DNA of 64,000 bases from G965205725 sp965205725 (GTDB taxonomy: Bacteria > Pseudomonadota > Gammaproteobacteria > Pseudomonadales > Halieaceae): the NCBI GenBank assembly GCA_965205725.1, contig OZ242189.1:2170001-2234000 (forward strand), in the 5' to 3' direction. The notes beneath the pieces were generated by a model. That model ran no database searches, was not told the DNA's origin, and saw only the letters and a list, made by a program, of their open reading frames with translations. A program made the position numbers and the translations under genes. Of the stretch, positions 49,991-58,620 are shown piece by piece; within the stretch, counting starts at the first letter, position 1, and every line of letters starts with the position of its first letter.

Positions 49991-51499
49991 ATCGTATCCT
50001 CTAACAATCAACTGAGTGCGCTGCACGCTTGCGCAATCGCCTATCTGGTACTGCCCTGCATTATATTTTTTCTGGGCTGGTTTAACTGGTGGTTTTCGCT
50101 GCCGGCTTGCAGCCTGCTGATTTATGGCTTTGCGCGGCAATGGCACGCCTACAAAAGGGACTGGCATGTCAGCGACTACTGGTTGATTGGCCTGGCCCTG
50201 CTTTGGGTTATGCACACCGGTGCCGGCGGCCTGTTTGACACCAATACCAACGCAGACTGGATCAAGCACGACGCGATTCTCCTGGACATGACACGAGGCG
50301 AATGGCCGACACTTGTCGCCACGCAGAGCAAACTCGGCGAACCCATGCTGCGCTACTACCTGGGCTATTACATGCCGCCCGCTCTGATTGGGAAACATTT
50401 CGGCCCAACTGCGATGAATTACGCCGTGCCGGCATGGACCTGGGCCGGCGTAGCACTCATAGCCATGTTGTTTCGCCGCAGTGTTACGCCGCAAAACAAT
50501 GGCTGGGCTATCTTGTTGTGCTTTGCCCTGCTGGTCTTTTTCAGCGGCATGGACTGCTTGCGAGTGTTGCTGCTGGAGCCTTTGGAAAAAATAAATATGG
50601 GGCGCTCACATCTGGAATGGGATTTTTTCGACGGCCTCAAGGTGCAGTATTCATCCCATATGACGGGCTTGATGTATGTGCCACAGCACTTTTTGCCCTC
50701 TGCCCTTTTGATCTTGCTCCTGTTGCAGTGTCAAACAAATAGCGCATTCATTCGCTGCTGCGGCCCTCTGTTTGCCGTCTGTCTGTTCTGGTCACCCTTT
50801 ATTGCCGTGGGGCTGCTTGCGTTTCTGGGCCTGTTTATTTGGCAAACCCTGCGCTCTGAGAATTCCAGATGTCTGTTCAGTTGGAACAATTGCGCTTTGG
50901 CTCCTGCGTTGGCACTGGTTCTCCTGGGCTATCTCACCAGCGGCAGCATACAATTCAGGCAGGGCTTTCTTTGGGAAAGTTATTCGTGGAGCCAACTGGG
51001 GATTTGGCTGCCAATTTTTATTTTCAATCAGTTTTTGTTGTTCTTTGCGCTGGTGGTGGCTCTCGCGCCAGAGCAGAAAAAAAACCCCTGGCTGTGGATG
51101 GCCCTGACAACGCTGATGATTCTTCCCTGGTATCAGTACGGCTTCTTTAACGACCTTGCCATGCGCGCCAGTTTACCCGCCCTGTTCCTGCTCTCGATAT
51201 GGGTCAGCAGCGCCGCGCTGCAATGGCTGCTGCATTGGCGCTCTGGTCACTGGCCCAAGCCTCTGGCCAGCGGCCTTTTATTTCTGGCTTTGACACTTGG
51301 CTCCGTCACCGGCGTATTTGAATTGGCCAGGGCGCAAAACTTTGACGACGGGCAGTGGCGCGACTACAGCGAGTTGCAGTACACGACTCTCAATACAGTG
51401 CACCGGTTTTTCCGCAGCCAATACATCGCCCGCGATACCCCCGGTTGGCTCAATCTGATGCTGCGCGAGACGGCCCGCGCAGACGACGCCGCAGAATAA
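49991..51499 (+). CDS. Polytopic membrane protein, GT-C-like, with apparent non-canonical ATC start
   Basis: This protein is 502 residues if started at ATC 49991. The first standard start codon in frame is TTG 50183, which would cut off two hydrophobic segments (YLVLPCIIFFLGWFNWWF and LPACSLLIYGFA). A GGAG lies 7 bp before the ATC. The stop codon before it is TAA at 49967. The protein has ten or more spans, a loop NADWIKHDAILLDMTRGEWPTLVATQSK and the VPQHFLPSALLIL stretch shared in plan with the protein at 35630-37246. Either a rare AUC start is used or the start codon is mutated or misread. Its 3' end overlaps the convergent nucleotidyltransferase gene by 50 bp. Confidence 0.7.
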   Translation: MVSSNNQLSALHACAIAYLVLPCIIFFLGWFNWWFSLPACSLLIYGFARQWHAYKRDWHVSDYWLIGLALLWVMHTGAGGLFDTNTNADWIKHDAILLDMTRGEWPTLVATQSKLGEPMLRYYLGYYMPPALIGKHFGPTAMNYAVPAWTWAGVALIAMLFRRSVTPQNNGWAILLCFALLVFFSGMDCLRVLLLEPLEKINMGRSHLEWDFFDGLKVQYSSHMTGLMYVPQHFLPSALLILLLLQCQTNSAFIRCCGPLFAVCLFWSPFIAVGLLAFLGLFIWQTLRSENSRCLFSWNNCALAPALALVLLGYLTSGSIQFRQGFLWESYSWSQLGIWLPIFIFNQFLLFFALVVALAPEQKKNPWLWMALTTLMILPWYQYGFFNDLAMRASLPALFLLSIWVSSAALQWLLHWRSGHWPKPLASGLLFLALTLGSVTGVFELARAQNFDDGQWRDYSELQYTTLNTVHRFFRSQYIARDTPGWLNLMLRETARADDAAE

Positions 51500-52907
51500 A
51501 CCAGAGCAGGCGAAAGAATGTGTGATAATTGCGGTGGTGGCGATTCAGCGAGTAGCTGCGATTAAAATAGTTGACCGGAATCTCCAGCACTCGCTGGCGA
51601 GAGGCCATAGCCTCGATGACCATTTCCGCCAGTACTTCCGGCCCGGTCGCCCGCAGGCTGGATTCCATATCTCGATAGGTACTGCGCCAAAAGGCGCGCA
51701 GGGTACAGCCCACATCGGTGAAGCGGCCTTCCCGGTTCCACCAAAGTAACTCCAGTAATTTTCCAAGTCCGCTATGTGCTGTGCGCACAAGACCGGTCAT
51801 GGTGGAACCCTGCTCGATCAACTGGCGCGTGGTGCGGGTGCCCACCACCATATCGGCCTCCTTGAGATAGCCAAGTAACTTCTCGACATCGCGGCAGGCA
51901 AAAGAGTAGTCCGCTTCCGTCATGACCAGAATGTCACCCTGTAGTTGAGCCAGGCCATAGCGAACCCGCTCGCCAAAATCCATGTCCGAATCCGGGCAGA
52001 CCACGATTTCTGCCTGTCTGGATAGTAGCGCCTCATTCAGCGAATTCACCCGTGGCAACACGACTACGACTTCATGGAACAGTCCGAGCTCCCGGTAGCG
52101 GTTTAAGGTGAAGGAAATGTTTTCCTCGTCTCCTTCGGAACAAACCAGCAGGGACAGCCGATAGTCTGAAAAATGTGTCATCCTGTCGTGGTATTTGGCC
52201 AGGTTGAGGGAGTCGCGGTCATTGATATTGACGTAGGTTCCGCTGATCTCAAAGAACTCAACCCTTGCCCCGTCGCTAATCGCCTGATTGAGCATACTGA
52301 TCAAATCAACCGAGGCTCCGGGTACTGCAAATGCCTGCTCCAGCAGAGCGAATAAATCCGGGCTGAACAGAAAACTGCCGCTGCCCATCAAATCGTTGCT
52401 GACCGTCCGGGGTTTTTCGATCAACTCCACGACACGATTATCGCTGTGAGAAATGGCGTAATTTTTTTTAATAAGCTCAACATCATCCACAGGCATCCCT
52501 GCACATACCGCCAGGCTTGCGAGATACTGGGTGCTCTTCAGAGCCGCGTGATTCGAGCTTATATAGCACTCATCACAGAGCATGACGCAAAAGTGGCTTT
52601 CAATGTATGGCCTGGCCAACAGTACCGACCACGCCCAACCCTTGTCCAACTCAGTGTTTTCAATATAGTTGAGCGCAACGCCCAAATGTTGCCCGTCACT
52701 GAAATGCTCGCGGATTGAGTCACCGAGATAACCGATAACGATATAGATCTCCCGGATGCCCATTTGGTCGCGCATGATGCCAATAATGCGCTCCATATTC
52801 GGCATACCATTAATGCTGAACAGGCCTTTGTGAATTTCACGGGTGTACGGACGGGCGCGTATGCCCAACCCGGCCGCCGGGATCAACCCCACCAGTGGTG
52901 CAGTCAT
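51450..52907 (-). CDS. Fusion of a sugar-nucleotidyltransferase and a GT2-like domain
   Basis: This 485-residue protein has an N-terminal nucleotidyltransferase domain (LIPAAGLGIRARPYT, KGLFSINGMPNMERII, MLCDECYIS, VELIEKPRT; about residues 1-235). A second domain (about 250-440) starts YRLSLLVCSEGDEENISFTL and has VMTEADYSFACRD and GTRTTRQL, which resembles a GT2 transferase of the DPM type without membrane spans. One protein could activate a sugar and pass it to a lipid or other acceptor. The ATG at 52907 overlaps the stop of the GT2 gene upstream (ATGA); an ATG at 52928 is less likely. Confidence 0.8.
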   Translation of the reverse strand: MTAPLVGLIPAAGLGIRARPYTREIHKGLFSINGMPNMERIIGIMRDQMGIREIYIVIGYLGDSIREHFSDGQHLGVALNYIENTELDKGWAWSVLLARPYIESHFCVMLCDECYISSNHAALKSTQYLASLAVCAGMPVDDVELIKKNYAISHSDNRVVELIEKPRTVSNDLMGSGSFLFSPDLFALLEQAFAVPGASVDLISMLNQAISDGARVEFFEISGTYVNINDRDSLNLAKYHDRMTHFSDYRLSLLVCSEGDEENISFTLNRYRELGLFHEVVVVLPRVNSLNEALLSRQAEIVVCPDSDMDFGERVRYGLAQLQGDILVMTEADYSFACRDVEKLLGYLKEADMVVGTRTTRQLIEQGSTMTGLVRTAHSGLGKLLELLWWNREGRFTDVGCTLRAFWRSTYRDMESSLRATGPEVLAEMVIEAMASRQRVLEIPVNYFNRSYSLNRHHRNYHTFFRLLWFILRRRLRGPSRAASD

Positions 52908-53695
52908 GCCTGAAGTTGCCCCCGCCATTTTTTTAGTGCATAGCCCATCAAGAGATAGAAATATTTACCACTGTCGGAGATATAGCGCATCTTTGAGCTA
53001 CCGCTACTGCGAGCGCTGAACCGTACAGGAACATCGACAATGCGCTGACCTCTCAGCGCAAGTTTGACTGCCAGCTCAAGGACATGCTCAAAACCCTTAT
53101 GTTCAAACTCGATACCATTCAATGCTGTGCGCTGAATACCTTTGCAACCGGTGTATAGGTCCGTGGTGGACTGGCCGAACAAGCTATTGTAGAGCCAGGA
53201 AAATAACTTGTTCCCCAGGCGCTTGATCAAGGGCATATTCGCGTGACGCAGCATGTCCCGATCATAGAAGCGGCTGGCATAAACCACCGGGCTGTGTTTT
53301 AAGGCCTGCAATATTTCGGGAATACTCTCGGGTGGAAACTCGCAGTCGGCGTCGATAACAATGATGTAATCGGTTTTGGCAACGACCATGCCATCAATGA
53401 GGGAGCCTCCATAGCCTTCATTAAATTCATGCTCAATGACTGTGGCGCCCGGCCAGGATTTTAATAGCTTCAAGGATCCATCTGTGGAGGCGTTGTCGAC
53501 AAAAACTGGATGAAAATCCAGCGCCAGCGCCCGTAGCCGCCGAAAAAATTCCGGCAGGCTCTCCTCCTCGTTGAACACTGGCACAACGAGGTCAAACCGG
53601 GGCAGGCTGCTATCAGCTTGCTTCAACGCACATGTCTCTTGCCATAGTCTGGGGGTTCCACACTTCAATATATACACCTGCGGCTGATAACCCAA
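52904..53695 (-). CDS. GT2 glycosyltransferase (dolichol-phosphate-mannose-synthase-like)
   Basis: This 263-residue protein has FDLVVPVFNEEESL, PVFVDNASTDGS, the DxD in IIVIDADCEFPPES, and TDLYTGCKGIQRTAL. There are no C-terminal membrane spans, as in the short DPM synthases. The start is uncertain: the frame opens at TTG 53695 and another TTG lies 24 codons inside (about 53623). It is coupled by ATGA to the fusion protein downstream. Confidence 0.85.
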   Translation of the reverse strand: MGYQPQVYILKCGTPRLWQETCALKQADSSLPRFDLVVPVFNEEESLPEFFRRLRALALDFHPVFVDNASTDGSLKLLKSWPGATVIEHEFNEGYGGSLIDGMVVAKTDYIIVIDADCEFPPESIPEILQALKHSPVVYASRFYDRDMLRHANMPLIKRLGNKLFSWLYNSLFGQSTTDLYTGCKGIQRTALNGIEFEHKGFEHVLELAVKLALRGQRIVDVPVRFSARSSGSSKMRYISDSGKYFYLLMGYALKKWRGQLQA

Positions 53696-53852
53696 GCAAA
53701 TGTCTCCAGCAATAATTTAGCACTCGGTATACCTTTAGGCTTGAGGAACTGGCAGGCGAAGCCGATAATCTTGCTGCCGTGATGACACTGCTAAAATTTC
53801 AGCTTGCGCAGGCCGCAGTCCATTCAGATAAAGCGATGGGAGCCGCTTAGCG

Positions 53853-54989
53853 ATGCCTTCCTACACGTTCCGAACTCTGTCGGTCCTGGCATTGTTACTG
53901 GCATTACCACTCACTCTTAACGCGATCATTGATCCCTACGGTCTGCTGGAGTTAGGGCGTCGTCCCGGGCTGAATTTACATAAAACCGAATTCACTTCTG
54001 GTTTACAGCAGGTCAAACCCTATCGAGTACTGATGGACCGGCCACAGACGCTTTTTTTGGGCTCATCCCGTGTCGGGGAAGGCTTTGTCTGCCCGTCTGC
54101 GGATGGTCAAAGTTGCTACAATGGCGCTTATCCGGGTGGCTCTTTGTATCAGGCCAAGCGGCTGCTGCAAATCGCGGCACCACACGTAAAACAGGTTTAC
54201 CTGGGGCTGGATTTTGAATCGGCGCTCAAGGGTGAGAAGACGGGACCCGGATTTAGCGAGCTGCGCTTTCCAACAACTCCAGACAATCAGCCCAACTGGC
54301 GATTTTGGGCACAAGCCATCACTGACTACCCTACACTGCTATGGGGTTTTGATGCCAGTTTCGCCTCTCTGCGAACCGTGCAACAAACAGATGCAGCAGA
54401 CAGCCTCAAGCGAGCCCTGGCACAGGACGGCTCATGGTATTTACCCAATGCCAGGGACACCTCCGCACAGCGGCAGGCAAGCGCCTATGATGTGATCAAC
54501 AATTACGCACGTACCCTATTCCGAGCCCATTTGGCAACAACAGGCGGGCAGTTGAGCAATCGACTGGCTCAGAACATTGAGTTACTGGAAGAAATCATCA
54601 GTCTGTGCGAGGCAAAAAACCTTCAATTATATCTGTTTGTTAGCCCATCTCATTCCAGCTATCTGGACGTGTTACAGCAGGCCGGCGCAACCGATTTGTT
54701 CTTTCTCTGGCTACAGGCACTGAGCGAGCTGTCTTCACTGGAAAGACCCATCTGGAACTTTTCCCACTATCACAGCTATGCTCAATCCAGCGCTCCCGAT
54801 ACTCTGACGCCACATTGGAATATATGGTTTAACGACCCGGTCCACTTCAGCGCCAAACTTGGCGACAAAATGCGCGCCCAGCTCAGCAGCCATTGCAGTG
54901 CACCGCCAGAACCCGACCTGGGCAACTGCCTGTCCGCCAGGGCACTGGTACAAGACAAGCGAGCATTTATCGCCAGAATCACCCTATAA
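53853..54989 (+). CDS. SGNH-like exported protein, paralogue of 44245-45564
   Basis: This 378-residue protein has an N-terminal membrane or signal segment (LSVLALLLALPLTLNAIIDPYG), then TLFLGSSRVGEGF (nucleophile-type block), GAYPGGSLYQAKRLL, and NDPVHFSAKLGDKM with the Asp and His expected for an SGNH catalytic pair. It lacks an adjacent MBOAT gene, so it may share the MBOAT at 45567. A weak promoter (TTGCGC, 17 bp, GATAAA) can be drawn in the 157-bp gap before it. A small frame follows with a TAATG overlap. Confidence 0.65.
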   Translation: MPSYTFRTLSVLALLLALPLTLNAIIDPYGLLELGRRPGLNLHKTEFTSGLQQVKPYRVLMDRPQTLFLGSSRVGEGFVCPSADGQSCYNGAYPGGSLYQAKRLLQIAAPHVKQVYLGLDFESALKGEKTGPGFSELRFPTTPDNQPNWRFWAQAITDYPTLLWGFDASFASLRTVQQTDAADSLKRALAQDGSWYLPNARDTSAQRQASAYDVINNYARTLFRAHLATTGGQLSNRLAQNIELLEEIISLCEAKNLQLYLFVSPSHSSYLDVLQQAGATDLFFLWLQALSELSSLERPIWNFSHYHSYAQSSAPDTLTPHWNIWFNDPVHFSAKLGDKMRAQLSSHCSAPPEPDLGNCLSARALVQDKRAFIARITL

Positions 54990-55207
54990 TGCCCGCCATG
55001 CCCAGATGTCACGCGGACGACAACCCCAACCCTGGCTTTAACTCTAACTTTAGCTACGGCCTTAAAATCGAGGACATGCCGCGAGATGGCAACACTGCCC
55101 GTGCACCAGTGAGTCTCAATGGCGAGCAGGTGGCCACAGCCACAACTCAGTGCGCGACTTCACCCGCGCCCGGAGCCACTCTTAAAGTTCGTCTAACAGG
55201 CTGTTGA
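54989..55207 (+). CDS. Possible 72-residue protein, unknown
   Basis: The frame begins with an ATG overlapping the previous stop (TAATG) and ends 31 bp before the aminotransferase ATG. The peptide is polar, with NPNPGFNSNFSYGLKIEDMP, and ends in Thr/Ala-rich sequence. It has no signal peptide and no family that I recognise. Support is the exact coupling and uninterrupted frame only. Confidence 0.35.
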   Translation: MPAMPRCHADDNPNPGFNSNFSYGLKIEDMPRDGNTARAPVSLNGEQVATATTQCATSPAPGATLKVRLTGC

Positions 55208-55238
55208 AGTGCCATTGAACACAGCAGAGGTGCCGTCT

Positions 55239-56378
55239 ATGCAAAGCAAACTCCCCGCACAGAGCACAACGATATTTACCGTTATGTCTGCGCTGGCAAC
55301 TGAGCATGGGGCACTCAACTTGTCTCAGGGTTTCCCGGACTACGATGGCCCTTTGCCGCTGCGCGAAGCGCTGGCGCACAACGTGCTAAACGGATACAAC
55401 CAATATGCTCCCATGGCTGGCCTGCTTGCCTTGCGCACGCAAATCGCCAACAAACTTGAACGCTATTACCAGGTCAATGCCAACCCGGACACTGAAATTA
55501 CAGTGGTTCCGGGTGCAACGGAGGCCATCTACTGCGCAATCACAGCCTGCGTTGGTGTCGGCGACGAGGTGATCGTCTTCGACCCCTGCTATGACAGCTA
55601 CGAGCCGAGCATCCAGCTCGCTGGCGGCGTGACAAGACATATCCCGCTCACTCTGCCGGAGTTTTCGATCAACTGGAATCAGGTGGAAAACACCATCAAT
55701 GATCGCACGCGCATGATCATCATCAATTCCCCGCACAACCCCAGTGGCGCCGTCTTGAACAGAACTGACCTGGGTTTTTTGCAAACATTGATTGCGGAGC
55801 GGAATATTTATGTACTGAGTGATGAGGTCTACGAACACCTGGTTTTTGATGGAGATTGCCACTGCTCAGTTCTGCAATATCCGCTGCTGCGCGAGCGAAG
55901 TTTCGCGGTTTTCTCTTTTGGTAAAACCTTTCACATCACTGGCTGGAAAACGGGCTATTGCGTCGCTCCGCCCAGGCTGACCCAGGAGCTGCGAAAAGTG
56001 CACCAGTTTGTAACCTTTGTCGCGGTCACCCCCATCCAGCAAGCATTGGCAGATTTTATGGCAGCAGAGCCCGAATTTCCCGCTGGGCTAGCAGATTTCT
56101 ACCAGGGTAAGCGCGATCTGTTTTGCGCGCTGGTCGAGCAATCCCGATTTACGCTTACTCCATCACCAGGCACCTATTTCCAGTTGCTTGATTTCTCGGA
56201 TATCAGCGACGAGCTGGACCAATCTTTGGCAACCCGATTGGTGCATGAGGCGGGAATCGCATCAATTCCGATTTCAGTATTTTGTGAGGCCGTGTTTCCA
56301 GGGAGCTATCTGCGCTTTTGCTTTGCCAAAAGCGAAGCTATGCTGGAGCGTGCGGCGGAGGTGCTATGCGAGATCTGA
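55239..56378 (+). CDS. Class I/II aminotransferase, methionine/glutamine transaminase type (YbdL-like)
   Basis: This 379-residue PLP enzyme has TIFTVMSALATEHGALNLSQGFPDYDGP at the start, GATEAIYCAI (phosphate loop), IINSPHNPSGAVL (Asn of the PLP site), LSDEVYEHLVFDG and the Schiff-base Lys in FSFGKTFHITGWKTGY. YbdL-type enzymes transaminate methionine or glutamine with 2-keto acids, including the methionine-salvage keto acid. AGAGG lies upstream of the ATG at 55239. It overlaps by 13 bp with an omega-amidase-like gene, a known functional pair. Confidence 0.9.
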   Translation: MQSKLPAQSTTIFTVMSALATEHGALNLSQGFPDYDGPLPLREALAHNVLNGYNQYAPMAGLLALRTQIANKLERYYQVNANPDTEITVVPGATEAIYCAITACVGVGDEVIVFDPCYDSYEPSIQLAGGVTRHIPLTLPEFSINWNQVENTINDRTRMIIINSPHNPSGAVLNRTDLGFLQTLIAERNIYVLSDEVYEHLVFDGDCHCSVLQYPLLRERSFAVFSFGKTFHITGWKTGYCVAPPRLTQELRKVHQFVTFVAVTPIQQALADFMAAEPEFPAGLADFYQGKRDLFCALVEQSRFTLTPSPGTYFQLLDFSDISDELDQSLATRLVHEAGIASIPISVFCEAVFPGSYLRFCFAKSEAMLERAAEVLCEI

Positions 56379-57145
56379 ATATAAGCCTGTTACAAACTCG
56401 ACTGCATTGGGAGCAGGCCCGGCGCAACCGCGAACACTTCGCCTCACTACTTGCCCAATTGGACAGCGACTGCGATCTGGCGATTCTTCCCGAAATGTTC
56501 ACCACCGGGTTTTCCATGAACGCAGAGGAGCTTGCAGAGGATGACGGTAGCGATACTATCGCCTGGATGACGGAGCGGGCGCGGGCAAGAGATATGGCAC
56601 TGATGGGATCACTGGCCGTGCGTAGTCAGGGCAGGGTGTTCAACCGCCTGCTATTTGTAACGCCTGAGGCTGACGTGCAAAGTTACGATAAAAGACATCT
56701 GTTCCGCATGTCGGGTGAACACGAACACTATGCCGCTGGCAGCGAACGCCTGGTTGTCTCCTGGCGCGGCTGGCGACTGTGCCCAATGATTTGCTATGAC
56801 CTGCGATTTCCTGTCTGGAGTCGTGATCGCGGCGATTACGATGCCTTGATCTATGTGGCGAACTGGCCTGCAAAACGCGCTATGCACTGGCGTCAGTTGT
56901 TGATTGCCAGGGCTATAGAAAACCAGAGCTACTGCCTTGGCCTGAATCGAATCGGGTCTGACGAAAACAACATTGCTTACGCCGGCGATAGCCTGGCGGT
57001 GGCAGCGGATGGCGAACTATTGCTGGACTGCGAAGATAAGGAAGGTATTTTTAGCTGCACGTTGAGCGCAGAGAAGAAAGCGAGTTATCGCCGGAAATTC
57101 CCCAGCCACCTGGACGGGGACAATTTCCGGCTAGTAGACGATTAA
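56366..57145 (+). CDS. Nitrilase-superfamily omega-amidase (YafV-like)
   Basis: This 259-residue hydrolase has the catalytic Glu in LAILPEMFTTGF, Lys in SYDKRHLF and Cys in PMICYDLRFPVWSR. The length is right for YafV/Nit2. Omega-amidase hydrolyses 2-oxoglutaramate or 2-oxosuccinamate, pulling the glutamine transaminase reaction forward, so the neighbouring YbdL-like gene and this one make a two-step route. Start ATG 56366 inside the end of the transaminase gene. It ends 9 bp before the convergent OmpA-family gene stop. Confidence 0.9.
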   Translation: MRDLNISLLQTRLHWEQARRNREHFASLLAQLDSDCDLAILPEMFTTGFSMNAEELAEDDGSDTIAWMTERARARDMALMGSLAVRSQGRVFNRLLFVTPEADVQSYDKRHLFRMSGEHEHYAAGSERLVVSWRGWRLCPMICYDLRFPVWSRDRGDYDALIYVANWPAKRAMHWRQLLIARAIENQSYCLGLNRIGSDENNIAYAGDSLAVAADGELLLDCEDKEGIFSCTLSAEKKASYRRKFPSHLDGDNFRLVDD

Positions 57146-57154
57146 ACGTAATAA

Positions 57155-58183
57155 TTAGTTGTATTCAACTTCCAGGGTAGCCATTACCCGGCGGTTTTCG
57201 GCGCGGCCTGCGACGGTATTGTTGCTGGCAACCGGACGGGATTCACCATAACCCACAGCTCCCAGTCTGCCTCTGGCAATGCCGTATTCGTTAATCAACA
57301 GATCACGCACGGCTTCGGCACGGCGCTGTGAAAGGTTCTGGTTATACGCCTCTGCACCTGCGCTGTCAGTATGGCCTTCGATATCAACCTGAATGTCGGC
57401 AAAGCGCTGCAGGAATTCAGCCAAACCCTTGATGTCGGTAAAGTAGTGCTCCTGTACATCATCTGAATCAAACTCGAAATTCACTTTTAGTCTAATTGAA
57501 GCCACCTGGGTCACCGCCAGCTTGCAACCGCGGGAATCAACCCGTGTTCCTGCCGGAGAGCCGGGGCATTCATCCATGTCATCTGCAACACCATCTCCAT
57601 CGCTGTCGCTGTCGACAACCACGACCGCTGGTGCCGCTTTGACCACTGGCTTGGCGCGTCCAGGTGGGGGGGCAAAGCTGTAGCCAATGCCCATGGTAAA
57701 GGCGACATCGTTAGTGCCTTCATCAGGTGCATGCAACCACCGCGCATCGGCACGCCAGCTCCAATGATCACTAATGAAATAGCGAAAACCGCCACCGACA
57801 TTGAACTGGGTATCTGTGGCATCACCGTTATTAAAGCCACGTATCAACTCACCGCCAGCAAACCCCAGGTAGGGATACAGAGAATCCTGATTCTGTAAAT
57901 AGCGCAGAAAACCCAGATGCCAGAAGTCAATATCCACATCCTGGCTGCCACCAACTGCATCCGTTTCCCCCAGAGAGTAGGTCAGCTCAGTAGCCCAGTT
58001 TTGTCCAAAACGGTACTCAATAGCTGCCGAGGGCAATATTTCATTGTCTACACCTTCCTCATCATCAAATACATGCTGTGTTGCACCCAGCGTGAAGGTA
58101 ATGGGCGCTGCGGCAAATACTGCGGAGTTGAAGCCCAGGCCTGCCAGCAAAGCGATTGTCACGAGGAGCTTGGTCATATTCAT
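57155..58183 (-). CDS. OmpA-family outer membrane protein
   Basis: This 342-residue protein has a signal peptide (to about residue 25, FAAAP), an eight-stranded N-terminal barrel (about 30-170), one calcium-type DSDSDGDGVADDMDECPGSP repeat (about 192-212), and a C-terminal OmpA/MotB peptidoglycan-binding domain with NFEFDSDDVQEHYF, VDIEGHTDSAGAEAYNQNLSQRRAEAVRDLL and GYGESRPVASN. It anchors the outer membrane to peptidoglycan. It is transcribed alone; a CAGTTC/GAACTG palindrome (58240-58254) lies 56 bp upstream of its start. Confidence 0.95.
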   Translation of the reverse strand: MNMTKLLVTIALLAGLGFNSAVFAAAPITFTLGATQHVFDDEEGVDNEILPSAAIEYRFGQNWATELTYSLGETDAVGGSQDVDIDFWHLGFLRYLQNQDSLYPYLGFAGGELIRGFNNGDATDTQFNVGGGFRYFISDHWSWRADARWLHAPDEGTNDVAFTMGIGYSFAPPPGRAKPVVKAAPAVVVVDSDSDGDGVADDMDECPGSPAGTRVDSRGCKLAVTQVASIRLKVNFEFDSDDVQEHYFTDIKGLAEFLQRFADIQVDIEGHTDSAGAEAYNQNLSQRRAEAVRDLLINEYGIARGRLGAVGYGESRPVASNNTVAGRAENRRVMATLEVEYN

Positions 58184-58256
58184 GTTTTTTCCCTACTTTA
58201 GGTTTACTAGATATTTTTAGGATAGCAGTGCTTACACTACAGTTCTATGAACTGAT

Positions 58257-58616
58257 TCACAATTCGCTGCGCTGCTGGCAAGCTACGCAGAGCTGCGAGT
58301 CCGGGCAAATTTTCAATCTGGGAAAGCCAATCGCCTCTTCACAGTTTTTACAATATCCGTAGTCTTGCCCGGCAATCGCTTGCAGGGCCAGGTTTACCCG
58401 ACTCAGGTGGGCCTGCATATGGGTTCGGCTGGCCTGCGCCATCTGTTGCTGCTGCATGGCATCCATACGCGACAGGCGCCCAACCGTCTGTTGATCGAGC
58501 TGCACTGGCAGACTGTCTTCATCAATGCGCAGCAACTGCTCAGTCAGTTGCTGCTGGAGCTGCTCCAAATCTAGCTGTATCCCCTTCAATTGCTGCTCGT
58601 TCAGCTCAAGCCCCAT
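58257..58616 (-). CDS. DksA/TraR-type C4 zinc-finger protein
   Basis: This 119-residue protein has a coiled-coil-like N-terminal helical part and a C-terminal zinc finger CKNCEEAIGFPRLKICPDSQLCVAC with four cysteines. In DksA a coiled coil with acidic tip reaches the RNA polymerase secondary channel; here the corresponding tip residues (QTVGRLSRMDA) are not clearly acidic, so direct polymerase action is uncertain. It lies just downstream of hda (4 bp), in a conserved-looking block. Confidence 0.85.
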   Translation of the reverse strand: MGLELNEQQLKGIQLDLEQLQQQLTEQLLRIDEDSLPVQLDQQTVGRLSRMDAMQQQQMAQASRTHMQAHLSRVNLALQAIAGQDYGYCKNCEEAIGFPRLKICPDSQLCVACQQRSEL

Positions 58617-58620
58617 AACC

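Noticed and set aside
53720..53852. About 44 open codons (LEELAGEADNLAAVM and onward) before the SGNH gene
   Set aside because: No usable start or ribosome binding site and no family resemblance; too short to call.
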